Below, one piece after another: positions 9,753-19,075 of a DNA stretch of 64,000 nucleotides. The position numbers were made by a program, and so were the translations under genes. The stretch lies in the NCBI GenBank assembly GCA_023630585.1, contig CM042551.1, forward strand, positions 18,835,001 through 18,899,000, given 5' to 3'. Source of the DNA: Cranoglanis bouderius (Eukaryota > Chordata > Actinopteri > Siluriformes > Cranoglanididae). How positions within the stretch are numbered: position 1 is the stretch's first letter; every line of letters starts with the position of its first letter. The notes below the pieces were generated by a model that saw only the letters and a list, made by a program, of their open reading frames with translations, was not told the origin of the DNA and searched no databases.

Positions 9753-10956
9753 CCGATGGCCGGCCGCAGATCTTCAGGTCCTTTAACATCCCTGGGGGGC
9801 TATTGGTCAGGCGCTCTGTCCCTTGTGGCCTGAAATACCTGCTGTCCCCGAGCCTGGGGCCACTGAGCAGAATGTTCCACTCGCTGAGATTGCTATAAGC
9901 GCTGAGGCTGGCCCTTGTGACTGTCACCTGGGCATGTTGAAAACTGATAGCGTGGTAGTTCATGCCCCTAGAGGGCTGCCGGTAATGTAAGTGAGACGGT
10001 GGGACTCTCCTCAGGTCAGCAAACTGCTGCCTGTTCTGATTCACCTGGACACTGTGCTCCAGTGTTTGCTGTGCAGCTGGCCCAAAGAGCTGCATGGAAC
10101 TACTGGCAGGTCCTTTAATGTTCTTCTACAGGCCTGAGACAGAGGTGATTGTGCAATCCACACTTGGTGGCGTGTTTGCATGAGCGTTGACATAAGTCTG
10201 CCCAGCTCTCTTGTCATGAATGCCATAGTCTGAAGCAAGGCATCACTTAAGTTTTGGTTTGACGGATCAATTCCTGAATATTGAAGGGACTGAGAAAGGG
10301 CCAGCATGAGATGGGAGAGAGAATTGCCAATGCGACCCATTTGTGCTGCTGTGTTATATGCCTGCATGAGGAGATTGTCTGTAATCCGCATTGAGGCCGG
10401 GGGCAATGAACATTAGGCCTCAAGACCTCCTCTGGGGAGAGAACAAAAGAGGCAATAATTGGATCCACCTTAGGCATCTGACCCAAGCCATGAGTGTCTG
10501 TGTCCTGCATTGCAGCCAATGCTCTGCTTGCACTAGTGGGGTGCATAAGAGATTTAGAGTTAGCCCAGCACCTTTGCAACTCCTCTATATAGTCTTTTGA
10601 TGGTGGAATGGTAAGAGGGGACCCTAAGGGATCTTCCTTAGGTTTTTTATGCTTTTTATGCTTACCTGTTGCTTTACGTGGTGGAGGTGGCAGTAGTGAC
10701 TCATCCAAAAGTCCTTCCACCATAGCTATCCTTGATGTCCTCCTCTCCCAAGACATAACGCTTCATGTCATGCAGACATCTTCTGTGAGGCCAGGTGTTC
10801 CAGGCCTAAACAGGAAGGGCAGCAGTCATGCCCATCATCCGCCTGGAGAGTGGCCATGCACAATGCGCAGGCATGAGATATTTTTCCAATCCTGGTGATG
10901 GAAGATATTTTTGTAGGTCGAGCGGAATCACTCTGACCGTCGCTGTACATGAGCAA
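9691..10956 (-). pseudogene. DIRS gag-like gene (frameshifted)
   Basis: The 5' gene of the element would encode the capsid-like protein. At 10956-10768 I see a CALC...CCPSCLGLEHL segment, a cysteine-rich motif typical of DIRS gag N-termini. Next, in another frame, comes a basic KATGKHKKHKKPKED stretch (10756-10247), then an alanine/leucine-rich helical part (10406-10041), and finally 10095-9691 leading into the RT. At least three frames are needed, so the gene is broken. It is preceded by an (AT)n tract in the leader. The protein is recognised by its position and these motifs rather than by a strong domain. Confidence 0.7.
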
Positions 10957-10985
10957 GCCTCGTTATCAGAATATCCACTATGGAG

Positions 10986-10987
<2 letters not shown>

Positions 10988-11075
<88 letters not shown>
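10988..11075. repeat. (AT)n microsatellite in DIRS leader
   Basis: About 44 uninterrupted AT units between the gag start and the right terminal repeat of the DIRS-like element. Confidence 0.98.
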
Positions 11076-11077
<2 letters not shown>

Positions 11078-11389
11078 CATTATATACACATTTATGTATA
11101 CAACCGAACAAGCACCTAGCCGAGTACCCAACACAATGCCAGGAAAACGAGAATGAACCCTGAGCATATACTGTATGTAAACAAATTCACCAGCAGAGCT
11201 GTTGTTTCCATGAAGATGCTTCCTTTCAATGAAATTCCAACTGAATCCACTGCAGCCTCTGGAGGCTTCAGTTGCGAAACACCAACAATTGTTCTTGTTG
11301 CGAAGCTTGTGAAGAACGGATTCCCAGTGTTTTTTTTTTTTTAAATAATATTCTACGACCTGCAATACGTGCACGTGAGAAGATTATAA

Positions 11390-11553
11390 GGGACAGTCTG
11401 CAGGAAGTCACAGGGTTAAGTAGGGGAGGACCCCGAGTCATCCTGGTCATGAGGGACTTTTGTTTCTATTAGACTTGACCTCTGCATGTGCAATGAGAGA
11501 TAATATCCAGTGTGAAGCTTTGCCTCTGGCGGTCAGGAAGAATGAAATAGAAC
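11390..11553. repeat. DIRS right inverted terminal repeat
   Basis: Inverted copy of the left terminal repeat. It begins with GGGACAGTCTGCAGG and ends with GAATGAAATAGAAC, which matches the right half of the internal complementary region. Confidence 0.83.
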
Positions 11554-11703
11554 CTTTTGTTTTCGAATTCTTGAAAGAGTTGCAACCAAGTATTAAAAAT
11601 GGCAATTTCATTTATGGTTGTTTGTCCAATTACCTTTGGTCCCTTAGGTGCTGTAATTCTTACATCATTCACATTTGGATGTAAATACCCTCAATTATAT
11701 ATG
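11554..11703. other. Flank between DIRS and Tc1 family B
   Basis: No recognisable feature; short AT-rich unique sequence. Confidence 0.4.
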
Positions 11704-12364
11704 TATACACACCAATCAGCCATAACATTAAAACCACTGAGAGGTGACGTGAATAAAGGGAAGAGGATCATGGGAGCCCAAGGCTCATTGATACGCATGG
11801 GAAGTGAAGGCTAGCCTGTTTGGTCTGATTACACAGAAGAGCTAATGAAGCACAAATTACTGAAAAATTTAATGCTGGGTATGATAGAAAGGTGTCAGAA
11901 GACACAGTGCATCACAGCTTGCTGTGTATAGCGCTGCGCAGCTGCAGACCAGTCAGAGTGCCCATGCTGACCCCTGTCCACCGCTGAAAGAGCCTACAAT
12001 GGGCACGTGAACATCAGAACTGGACCATGGAGCAATGGAAGAAGGTGGGCTGGTCTGATGAATCACGTTTTCTTTTACATTATGTGGACGGCCAGGTGTG
12101 TGTGTGTATGTCTCTTACCTGGAGAAGAGATGGCACCAGGATGCACTATGGGAAGAAGGTAAGCCGTTGGAGGCAATGTGATGCTCTGGGCAATGTTCTG
12201 CTGGGAAACTTTGGGTCCTGGCATTCATGTGGATGTTTCTTTGACACGTACCAACTACATTCATGGCAACGGTATTCATGGCAGTGGATTCCCTAATGGC
12301 AGTGGCCTCTTTCAGCAGGATAATGCACCCTGCCACACTTCAAAAATTGTTCAGGAATGGTTTT
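11704..12364 (+). pseudogene. Tc1-like transposase relic (family B)
   Basis: The copy starts with a terminus containing CCAATCAGCCATAACATTAA, then lacks the N-terminal DNA-binding part and resumes within the first half of the transposase gene. Coding landmarks on the plus strand are EQWKKVGWSDESRF (first catalytic Asp) at about 12027-12070, the MMLWAMFCWETLGPGIHVD segment, and GLFQQDNAPCHT (second catalytic Asp) near 12305-12340. The reading frame shifts between these. The gene breaks off at GTTCAGGAATGG, before the third catalytic residue. An inverted piece of the same family follows immediately. Confidence 0.8.
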
Positions 12365-12366
12365 CT

Positions 12367-12398
12367 GCATCCATTTTTCCTGCTTCCAACACATCTGG
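12367..12398 (-). repeat. Inverted fragment of Tc1 family B
   Basis: CATTTTTCCTGCTTCCAACA is the reverse complement of the sequence that, in intact members of family B as I remember them, lies just upstream of the transposase start. Here it lies inverted directly after the truncated transposase. Confidence 0.5.
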
Positions 12399-12399
12399 T

Positions 12400-12652
12400 G
12401 GTTCTGCGAGATGCTCAATAAAACTTACCAGCTCATTTCCTTATAAAACTGCACAAATTGTACTGGAGACTACTATTTTTATTTTTATTTTGTTTGACAC
12501 ACCAAATATTGACTTTGTTTCATTTACTACTGTTTACTGCTCTTTATGGTATTTTTTCTTTAATGTAGAAACATTTAATTTCATAATTTTGAAGGCATCT
12601 TTGCTCTACAGCATTTCTTTGCATGTGCCTAAAACTTTTGCACAGTACTGTA
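12400..12652 (+). mobile_element. Tc1-like transposon, 3' end (family C)
   Basis: The stretch contains ACCAGCTCATTTCCTTATAA, a remnant of the transposase C-terminal coding end, and finishes with the terminal motif AACTTTTGCACAGTACTGTA. The same terminus occurs inverted at 14907-14925 and its neighbouring part at 22437-22497, so this family is dispersed in the window. No catalytic motif remains. Confidence 0.65.
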
Positions 12653-14096
12653 TAGACATAAGAGTTATAAGTTTAAGAAAAGACATGTTATAGATACAAT
12701 TAATTTTTTTTTCTTAATCTGAGAAATGATCTATGTGACTAAAATTGTTTCTACCTGTAGGGTCTTCTCTTAAGAGCAGAGAATTGAGGGGAAAAAGTTA
12801 TTATAAAAAATGGTCCAAAAAGTGGCAATATCATTTTTGATTTTAAGGAAAATCAAGAGACCAGATGATCATTCTTATAAAATTTGAGAGAATGTGTTTC
12901 TTATCATTCTTATAAAATCTGAGAGAATACTGTCCATACACCCTTTTTGCATTACACCAAGCAGAAAAATGGAGGAATAACAGCAGAGCATAAAGTGAAA
13001 AACCGTGTATTTTTGAAACCACAGCCCCAGGGTGACAAAAAAAAGTTTTACACTCTACCTCATCTCTCCTAAAATCTTCCTAACATCGCTACAAGGATCT
13101 GTGCTGCTTTGCCAAGCAAGAAAAATGTTAAGCGACAGAGGGTCAGGGACTGACAATTCCATTCAGTGGTATACAGGTGCTGCAACAACAAGGTGCTACA
13201 GCAACAATAACACACTATAATATATTTTCCTGACATTCAGTCACAACACATTTCACACAAGCACAAGACCATGAGTGAGATAAAAACACAAATCCATCTG
13301 TAACACAATACTTAACCACAACCCCATTGCTATTTCCTTGTAAATGCAAGCAAGTCAGATTGTATGTGTCTTATGTTGAATCAGACAGGTACTAGGCTGA
13401 GCATTCTGAGGGATACTGACAAGAATAGAAATGAAAGAGTGCCAGAGGAAAAGGAGCATCATTTAGCAGAGCCAGGGAGTGCTGGGTTTTTCCTCTTCCC
13501 TTCTTCCTGTGAAACAGGCCGGGCTGCATCTTGGGCTGCTTGCTGTTTCATTATGACGAGGCTTGGGGCTAAACGCAGCCAAGCATGGCAAATATCCCAC
13601 AAGCACACACCAAATAAATCATTTTATTCATTCCATCACTGGTAGATATGTTTCCCCCATAAAGCATCATCGGAGTGAGCTAACAAACAGACTTTAGTAG
13701 CTTGCCTGAATAGCCACAGAGAATCATTCTGCATTCTTAGCTGAAATACACAAACAAAGCACAATTCTGCCATTGTAGCAGATGCTGAGAACTCTGCTTG
13801 TCATGCTTCTGAAGTGTGGGGTGTTTGACAGATTTTATAGGAAATTCTCAGATGAACTGGTATGATCCATGCAGGTAGGAGACAACAACAGCTGTAAATC
13901 TAGTGACAACAGGTAATTGGGTTTCAGATAATTATGCTTTGGTTTTAAATTACAAAACCAGGGCAATCAGGCTTACTCTATTAGTTCAGCATCAAGAAAT
14001 CTGCCCCAGTATATTTAGGAGGCCAAGCAGCAAAGGTAGGAACCCTATTGTTATTGTTCTTCTGCTTCTTCTTCAGTTTCTTCTTCTTCTGGCTAG
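12653..14096. other. Noncoding, no gene recognised
   Basis: AT-rich sequence without a credible gene. A short tandem duplication lies at 12868-12930. A TTCTTC-rich tract occurs at 14060-14090. Open frames at 13364-13645 and 13903-14103 have no recognisable motif. Confidence 0.45.
12868..12930 (+). repeat. Short tandem duplication (about 34-bp period)
   Basis: ATCATTCTTATAAAATTTGA followed by GAGAATG recurs 34 bases later with one substitution (ATCATTCTTATAAAATCTGA). Confidence 0.8.
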
Positions 14097-14249
14097 GGTG
14101 TAGGAGCCATAAGAACGGTCTTTTGCACTTGGAGTCCTCTTTGAATGGTGGATTGTGATGCCTTCACCCCTGCCCTGCGGAGGTTGTTAGTGATATCACT
14201 AACTATTCTTTTTGTTTTGTTTTTCATAGCTCCCACAAGGTTTCTGTCA

Positions 14250-14412
14250 ACAACTGCTGTTGTTTTCCTTGGCTGACCCATTCAGTGTCTGGTGCCAGAG
14301 GTGGGTAGAGTAGCCAAACATTTTATTTTACTTGAGTAAAATGTTTGGCTACTCTACCCACCTCTGGCAACAGACACTGAATGGGTCAGCCAATGAAATC
14401 AACAGCAGTTGT
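14250..14412. repeat. 163-bp palindrome at the hAT/Tc1 junction
   Basis: Two arms of about 75-80 bp face each other around 14331. The left arm consists of Tc1 family D sequence (14250-14295) followed by the hAT left end. The right arm repeats both in inverse order and orientation and ends at AACAGCAGTTGT (14401-14412), matching ACAACTGCTGTT at 14250. Only a few mismatches are visible. Confidence 0.85.
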
Positions 14413-15090
14413 AAAACTACTTATAAAAATAATTACTTGAGTAACAGTAAAAGTAATTATGTTAAAAATTACTTGAGTAAGAGTAATAAAGTATCCAATG
14501 AGAAGACTACTCAAGTAGCAAGTTATTAGTTGCCTCGGATCTGATTGAAACGAAGGGAAAATCCTGAATCTCAGACTACATGGAGAACTGTAAGTCACAC
14601 CTCTCCATGAAGGTTTGTCTGTTCTGTGTATATGATATAAAACCTGGGTTCAAGAAGAAGCAGCATATCCCAGTCCTGTGATGGGTACAATAACACAGAA
14701 CCTGTCATTTTCAACACAAAATCTCACACACACACCCAAAACAAACATTTTTCCAACAGCTGACTGTCTTTATTTTCACAACATGTTGCATGAGCATCTG
14801 CATTTATACAAGACAACAGAGAACAAGAGAACAGAGAACAAGAGAACTGACTGTACACTTACTGCCTAATATATCCCACCCCTTGACAGGTTCATTGCAA
14901 TGAGATACAGTACTGTGCAAAAGCACCGAATGTAGTGAAGTAAATGTACATTTCTGTTATTAAAATAGGAACTTGAGTAAGAGTATAAGTATAGCCAGTT
15001 AAACCTACTCTTAAAAGTAATTTTATTTTTCAAAAAAGTTACTCAAGTAAATGTAATGAAGTAAATGTACCATGTTACTACCCACCTCTG
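14296..15090. mobile_element. hAT-like nonautonomous element
   Basis: The ends are inverted: CAGAGGTGGGTAG at 14296-14308 and CTACCCACCTCTG at 15078-15090, a known type of hAT terminus. The flanking octamers TCTGGTGC and GCTGTTGC agree at six of eight positions, as expected for an 8-bp target duplication with decay. The interior is full of ACTTGAGTAA and AGTAACTC motifs and holds no coding region. It also contains an inverted duplication of its own left end plus flank (14330-14412) and scraps of two Tc1 families (14845-14925). Confidence 0.75.
14845..14925 (-). repeat. Fragments of Tc1 families B and C inside the hAT-like element
   Basis: TAATATATCCCACCCCTTGA (14866-14885) is the reverse complement of the 5' region of Tc1 family B as I remember it. 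TACAGTACTGTGCAAAAG immediately after it (from about 14907) is the family C terminus. Both are too short to code. Confidence 0.55.
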
Positions 15091-15599
15091 GCTGTTGCTC
15101 AGTATACTAGTTGTTTCTTTCTTTTTTAGGACATTCCAAATTGTTGTACTGGCTGATTTTCCCTCTATTCTCAGATTGAAAATGGCCATTTTAACAGGAC
15201 ACACCCGAGTAGCAAGAAACACCTGTCAGTCACATGTCCCAGTATTTTTGCTCACCTACAAATTGGGTGGTCTAATACAAAATGTGCTCTGTTCTATGTC
15301 GTTTAATACATCTACATATAAATACCAGGAAATAAAAGCTGAAATTCTAAACTCTCTTCTCATATTCATCTTTTGATCTCAAACCCAAATGTCTTCACTC
15401 TACAGCAAGAACAAATTAATTGGCCTTGCTGTTCCAATAGTTTCAGAGGGGAATGTATAAACCTATCGTTTTAATTACAGCCGGGAATACTGTCAGAGCC
15501 ATGCTGTTATAGAAAATTAATCAGAACCTTCTGACCAAGCAGAGTAGAGCATTCAGTAGCACTGTGGTATGAAGTGAAAAAAAAAACCTGTCCCCCCCC

Positions 15600-15695
15600 C
15601 CCAGTTTTTGCACCATTCTGTGTAAACTCTAGAGACTGTATATGTGAAATTCCCAGGAGATCGGCAGTTTCTGAAACAGTGAAAGTTGGCACACT
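15600..15695. repeat. Fragment of a TA-flanked DNA transposon family
   Basis: TTGCACCATTCTGTGTAAAC, CTAGAGACTGT, CCCAGGAGATCGGCAGTTTC and TGAAAC follow in an order that is repeated at 40205-40290. It is an internal part of a dispersed fish DNA transposon. No coding capacity is visible. A C-run at 15593-15602 precedes it. Confidence 0.6.
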
Positions 15696-15739
15696 GATTT
15701 GGGAGGGTCTAAGGAATATTCTGACCAAATGTGGGCTGA

Positions 15740-16420
15740 GGGGCAATGCTCTAGCGCCACCATTGGGTCATATTTGGGCCTAATTTGGAAGTACGTTTAT
15801 AGTCATAACTTTTGAGTCCAAAATTTAAAAACCAGGCATCCCTGAATTCACCTGGACAATCATCATCAAATTTGGCACATGCCATCCTCAGAGTAAGCCA
15901 CACAAAAGTTATTAAAAGAATTTTGAATACTCCAAATGTTTTGTCCGTAATGTGCCAATGAATCTGACAGTGAAGCCACCAACAGAAAGTGAGGCTATAT
16001 CTCAGCAATGACTTTGTGCACTGACACAAACCTTGGTAGGCATCTAACTGCCATTTTTGCTACTCCTCCAAATTTTGTCCAATCAAACCAAATTTGGCCC
16101 ACATAATCTTGAGACCTGTCTGAATAAAGGCTATCAAAGGAATTTTGATATTCCAAACCATTCCCCTGTAACACACTGACAAATGCAAAAACAGGATATG
16201 AGGGTGTATCTCAGTAAGACATTTTCATATTGTCATGAGACTTGATCCCAAAAAGTTTAATGACTGCACCAGCACCTCCTATGGTCGAAAACTGTGACAG
16301 GACTTCAGGAAGACTTGAACAGCTAAAAGAGCCCAATATACGTCATATAAGGAGTGTAAAATCAAGTAGAACTCGATGCCAATGGCACTGATAGGGATGT
16401 CTCCACTGCCAACATGTCTA
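15740..16420. repeat. Diverged tandem-like noncoding repeat (about 220-bp period)
   Basis: The blocks AAATTTGGC-CA, then AAA-GAATTTTGA-TA, TCCAAA and TATCTCAG occur twice, once from about 15870 and once from about 16090. I recognise sentences of this type as a dispersed fish repeat but cannot name it. There is no open frame of substance. Confidence 0.5.
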
Positions 16421-16920
16421 GTCCTTCTTGTTACTAATTTGTTCCCTGAAATATGCTTAATATATACTTCAAACATGATGAAAACTATTGACGAAAAACT
16501 ATTTCAGACATATGACCTTGATCCTATTTGGATTAATTCCAAAATCTAATAATGATAATTAATAATTCCTTGCGTTTATATAGCGCTTTAGTAGACATTC
16601 AAAGTGCTTTACATAGTATGGGGGAAATCTCCTCAACCACCACCAGTGTGTAGCATCCACCTGGATGATGCGACAGCAGCCATAGTGCACCAGAACGCCC
16701 ACCACACACCAGCTATTGGTGGAGAGGAGAGGAGGGTGATATAACCAATTCAGGGATGGAGATTTTTAGGGAGCCATGATAGATAAGAGCCAGTAGGGAA
16801 ACTTCGCCAGGTTATACCCCTACTCTTTACGAGAAGTGTCCTGGGATTTTTAATGACCACAGAGAGTCAGGACCTCGGCTTAATGTCTTGTCTGAAAGAT
16901 GGTGCTGTTTTTACAGTATA

Positions 16921-18410
16921 TAGTCATGGCCAAAAGTATTGGCAGTGACATAAATTTTGTGTTTTGCAAAATTTGCTCCTTAAGTTGTTGTGGTGTTGAT
17001 TCACATTGTTTCTAGATTATTGTGCAGAGTGATCAGATGCATTTTAAATAATTGCAAAAAGCTTCATTGGCCAAAAAAATGAACTTTATCACAAAAACCC
17101 AAATTTCACTGATTTTTGGCCCGGGCACAAAATGACCAGCTAACATCATTTCACTAATCATATCATCAGCACATGGGAAAGTGTGAACGAGTACTAGTCA
17201 GATAAAATCACTCTATCATTCTGATTGGATTATAAGAGCAGACTGATTGCTATAAAAGGAGGGGAAAAGTGCTTTCAATCATTGTGTTCTTGCTTGCAAT
17301 GGTTACCTCCAAAGAAAGACATGCAGCCATCACTGCTTTGCATCAAAATGGCCTCACATGCAAGGAAATTGCTGCAAAGAATATTGCACCTGAAAAAAAC
17401 ATTTACCGGCTCATCAAGAACTTCAAGGAGAGAGTTTCAACTGCAGTGAAGAAGGCTTCAGGATGTCCCAGATTGTCTAGCAAGTGCCAGGACAGTCTTC
17501 TCCTGAGAAGTCAGCTGTGGCATCGTGTCACCACCAGTGCAGAGCTTGCTCAATATTGGCAGCAGGTGGGTGTGAGTGCATCTGCACGCACAGTGAGGTG
17601 AAGACTTTTGGACAATACCTGGTCTCAAGAAGGGCAGCAAAGAGGCCACTTCTTTCCAAGAAAAACATCAAGAACAGACTGAAATCCTGCAAGAAGTACA
17701 ATTATTGGACAGCAGAAGACTGGTGCAAAGTTATTTTCTGTGATGAAGGTCCGTTTCAACTGTTTGGGACGACTGGAAAATCGATTGTCCGGAGAAGAAA
17801 AGGTGAACGCTACCATGAGTCCTGTGCCGTGTCAACAGTGAAGCATTCTGAGACCATCCATGTGTGGGGTTGCTTTTCATCCAAGGAAGTGGGCCCTCTC
17901 CCAATTCTGCCCAAATAAAGAATGGTATCAAAACGTACTGCAAGAGCAACTTCACCCAATGATCCAGGAGCAATTTGATGATGATCCATGCATTCTCCAG
18001 CATGATGGAGCACCATGTCACAAGGCAAGCGTGATAATGAAGTGGTTTGAAGATCATTACATTGAAATTTTGGATCTGTGGCTAGACAAATCCCTGGATC
18101 TTAATCCCATAAAGAACCAAATCGTCAATCGTCAATCGTCAAAAGGCGAGAGGACAAGCAGAAGCCCACAAATCGTGATCAACTCCGAGCACTAATAAGG
18201 CAAGAATGGATCTCCATCAGTCAGGATTTCAGATATCAGAAGCTGATATCCAGCATGCCAGAGCGAATTGCAGAGGTTAAGAAGAACACTGCAAATATTG
18301 ACCCTTTGCATATATTGAATGTTTTTGCCAATAAAAGCCTTTAAAACTTATGAAATGCTTATCATTGTTTTCCAGTATACCAGAGAACATGTGGAAAAAA
18401 TAATAGGGGA
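16921..18410 (+). mobile_element. Tc1-like transposon with DD35E spacing, copy 1 (family E)
   Basis: The element is inserted at a TA in the repeat above. Its left end contains TAGTCATGGCCAAAAGTATT, close to the left end of the copy at 49919. The right end after about 18380 no longer matches the expected inverted repeat, so this terminus is degraded or replaced. It encloses one decayed transposase gene. Copy 2 lies at 49919-51474 in the opposite orientation. Confidence 0.82.
17299..18300 (+). pseudogene. Family E transposase, copy 1 (stops, frameshifts, catalytic Glu lost)
   Basis: From ATG at 17299 the protein begins MVTSKERHAAITALHQNGLT, giving the first helix-turn-helix. A basic linker and a second helix-turn-helix (TSAELAQYWQQVGVSASART) follow. 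A TGA at 17599-17601 ends the frame at exactly the codon that is also TGA in copy 2. A one-base loss follows shortly. The DDE domain then shows FCDEGPFQLFG (first Asp) and LQHDGAPCH (second Asp). The third residue is Lys in LNPIKNQ instead of Glu, with 35 residues between it and the second Asp. A TAA near 17916 and further shifts complete the inactivation. Confidence 0.85.
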
Positions 18411-18489
18411 TAGTGTCCCTGTCACTATACTGGGGCATTAGAACCCACACAGATCACAGGGAGAGCACCACCTGCTGGTGGTGCACAAG

Positions 18490-19075
18490 TGTGCACACTC
18501 CTTAACTAATGCTTTGTTAAAGAGCCTTTTGCTTGTAGTAGAGCACTCAGTCTTTTTGGGTAAGAGTCTACTGTTTGGCAATTTTATTCCTCTCTGGATC
18601 TAAGGGCATCTGCCAAATTGCCAAACTGCTAAACTGTGAGGTGATCTCCTGTACACAGCCGTCTTCGAGTCACTCTGCAGGTTTTCAATAGGATTTCGAT
18701 CTGGGCTCTGATTGGGCCTTTCCAAAACATTGACCTTCTTCTGAAGCCATTCCTTTGTTGACTTGGATTTGAGCTTTGGGTCATTATTGTGCTGGAAGGT
18801 GAATTTCTTTTTATCTTCAGGTGTCTGGTCTACAGGTTTCGTGCCAAAATAGATTGGTATTTGAAGCTATCCATGACTTCCTTTATCTTGACTAGGTGAA
18901 GAGAAGCAGCCCCATAGCATGATGCTGCCACCACCATGCTTCACTATAGATACGGTGTTCTTTGGGCGACAAGCTGTCTTGATTTTTTAGAATTATGTGC
19001 AGAAAGTTCTACTTTGGTCTCCTTAGACAATAAATCATTTTGCCCCCAGTTTGGGGTGATTTAGGTGGGCGTGAA
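18490..19075 (-). pseudogene. Tc1-like transposase relic (family F)
   Basis: On the minus strand I read FQHNNDPK, KSKSTKEWLQKKVNVLERP, then NQSPDRNPIENL around 18790-18670. These are the second and third catalytic regions of a Tc1-type transposase. The catalytic Asp of the FQHD box is Asn here, while the Glu is kept. Further upstream (18880-19060) is sequence of the type that encodes the middle of the catalytic domain (GGGSIMLWG region) in broken frames. No DNA-binding domain or terminal repeats are clear. It directly follows the split repeat on its left. Confidence 0.7.

Larger units (their letters stand above)
6854..11553 (-). mobile_element. DIRS-like tyrosine-recombinase retrotransposon, defective
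   Basis: A 4.7 kb element with gag, RT/RNase H and tyrosine recombinase genes in that order on the minus strand. It is bounded by inverted terminal repeats of about 160 bp (6880-7038 and 11390-11553). An internal complementary region at 7079-7178 joins complements of both outer ends. These are the hallmarks of DIRS elements, which integrate through a recombinase rather than an integrase and form circular intermediates. The genes are broken by frameshifts, an internal deletion near 9150 and a telomeric-repeat insertion at 7588-7638. The absence of a target duplication fits recombinase-mediated entry. Confidence 0.88.
14097..15457 (-). pseudogene. Tc1-like transposon with transposase N-terminus, split by a hAT-like insertion (family D)
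   Basis: On the minus strand the right part (15457-15091) carries a terminus ending in GGAATGTA, the start of the transposase region, and a helix-turn-helix remnant reading KSAST-IWNVLKK. After the inserted hAT-like element (14296-15090) the same frame resumes at 14295 with MGQPRKTT, VSDITNNLRRAGVKASQSTI and RGL. This is the second half of the paired DNA-binding region with its GRPRK-like linker. Everything beyond 14097, including the catalytic DDE domain, is missing. Reading continuity across the insertion shows that the two flanks were once one gene. Confidence 0.72.
16570..18488 (+). repeat. LINE/SINE-type dispersed repeat split by a Tc1-like element
   Basis: The left part (16570-16920) begins TATATAGCGCTTTAGTAGAC and contains AACCACCACCAGTGTGTAGC and AATGACCACAGAGAGTCAGG. 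The right part (18411-18488) resumes with TAGTGTCCCTGTCACTATAC and ends near CACCTGCTGG. Joined at the TA, the two read as one member of a repeat I know from fish genomes. It is noncoding here. I cannot decide between a LINE 3' end and a SINE. Confidence 0.7.

Noticed and set aside
10806..11374. Isoleucine/tyrosine-repeat proteins on both strands
   Set aside because: They are translations of the (AT)n microsatellite.
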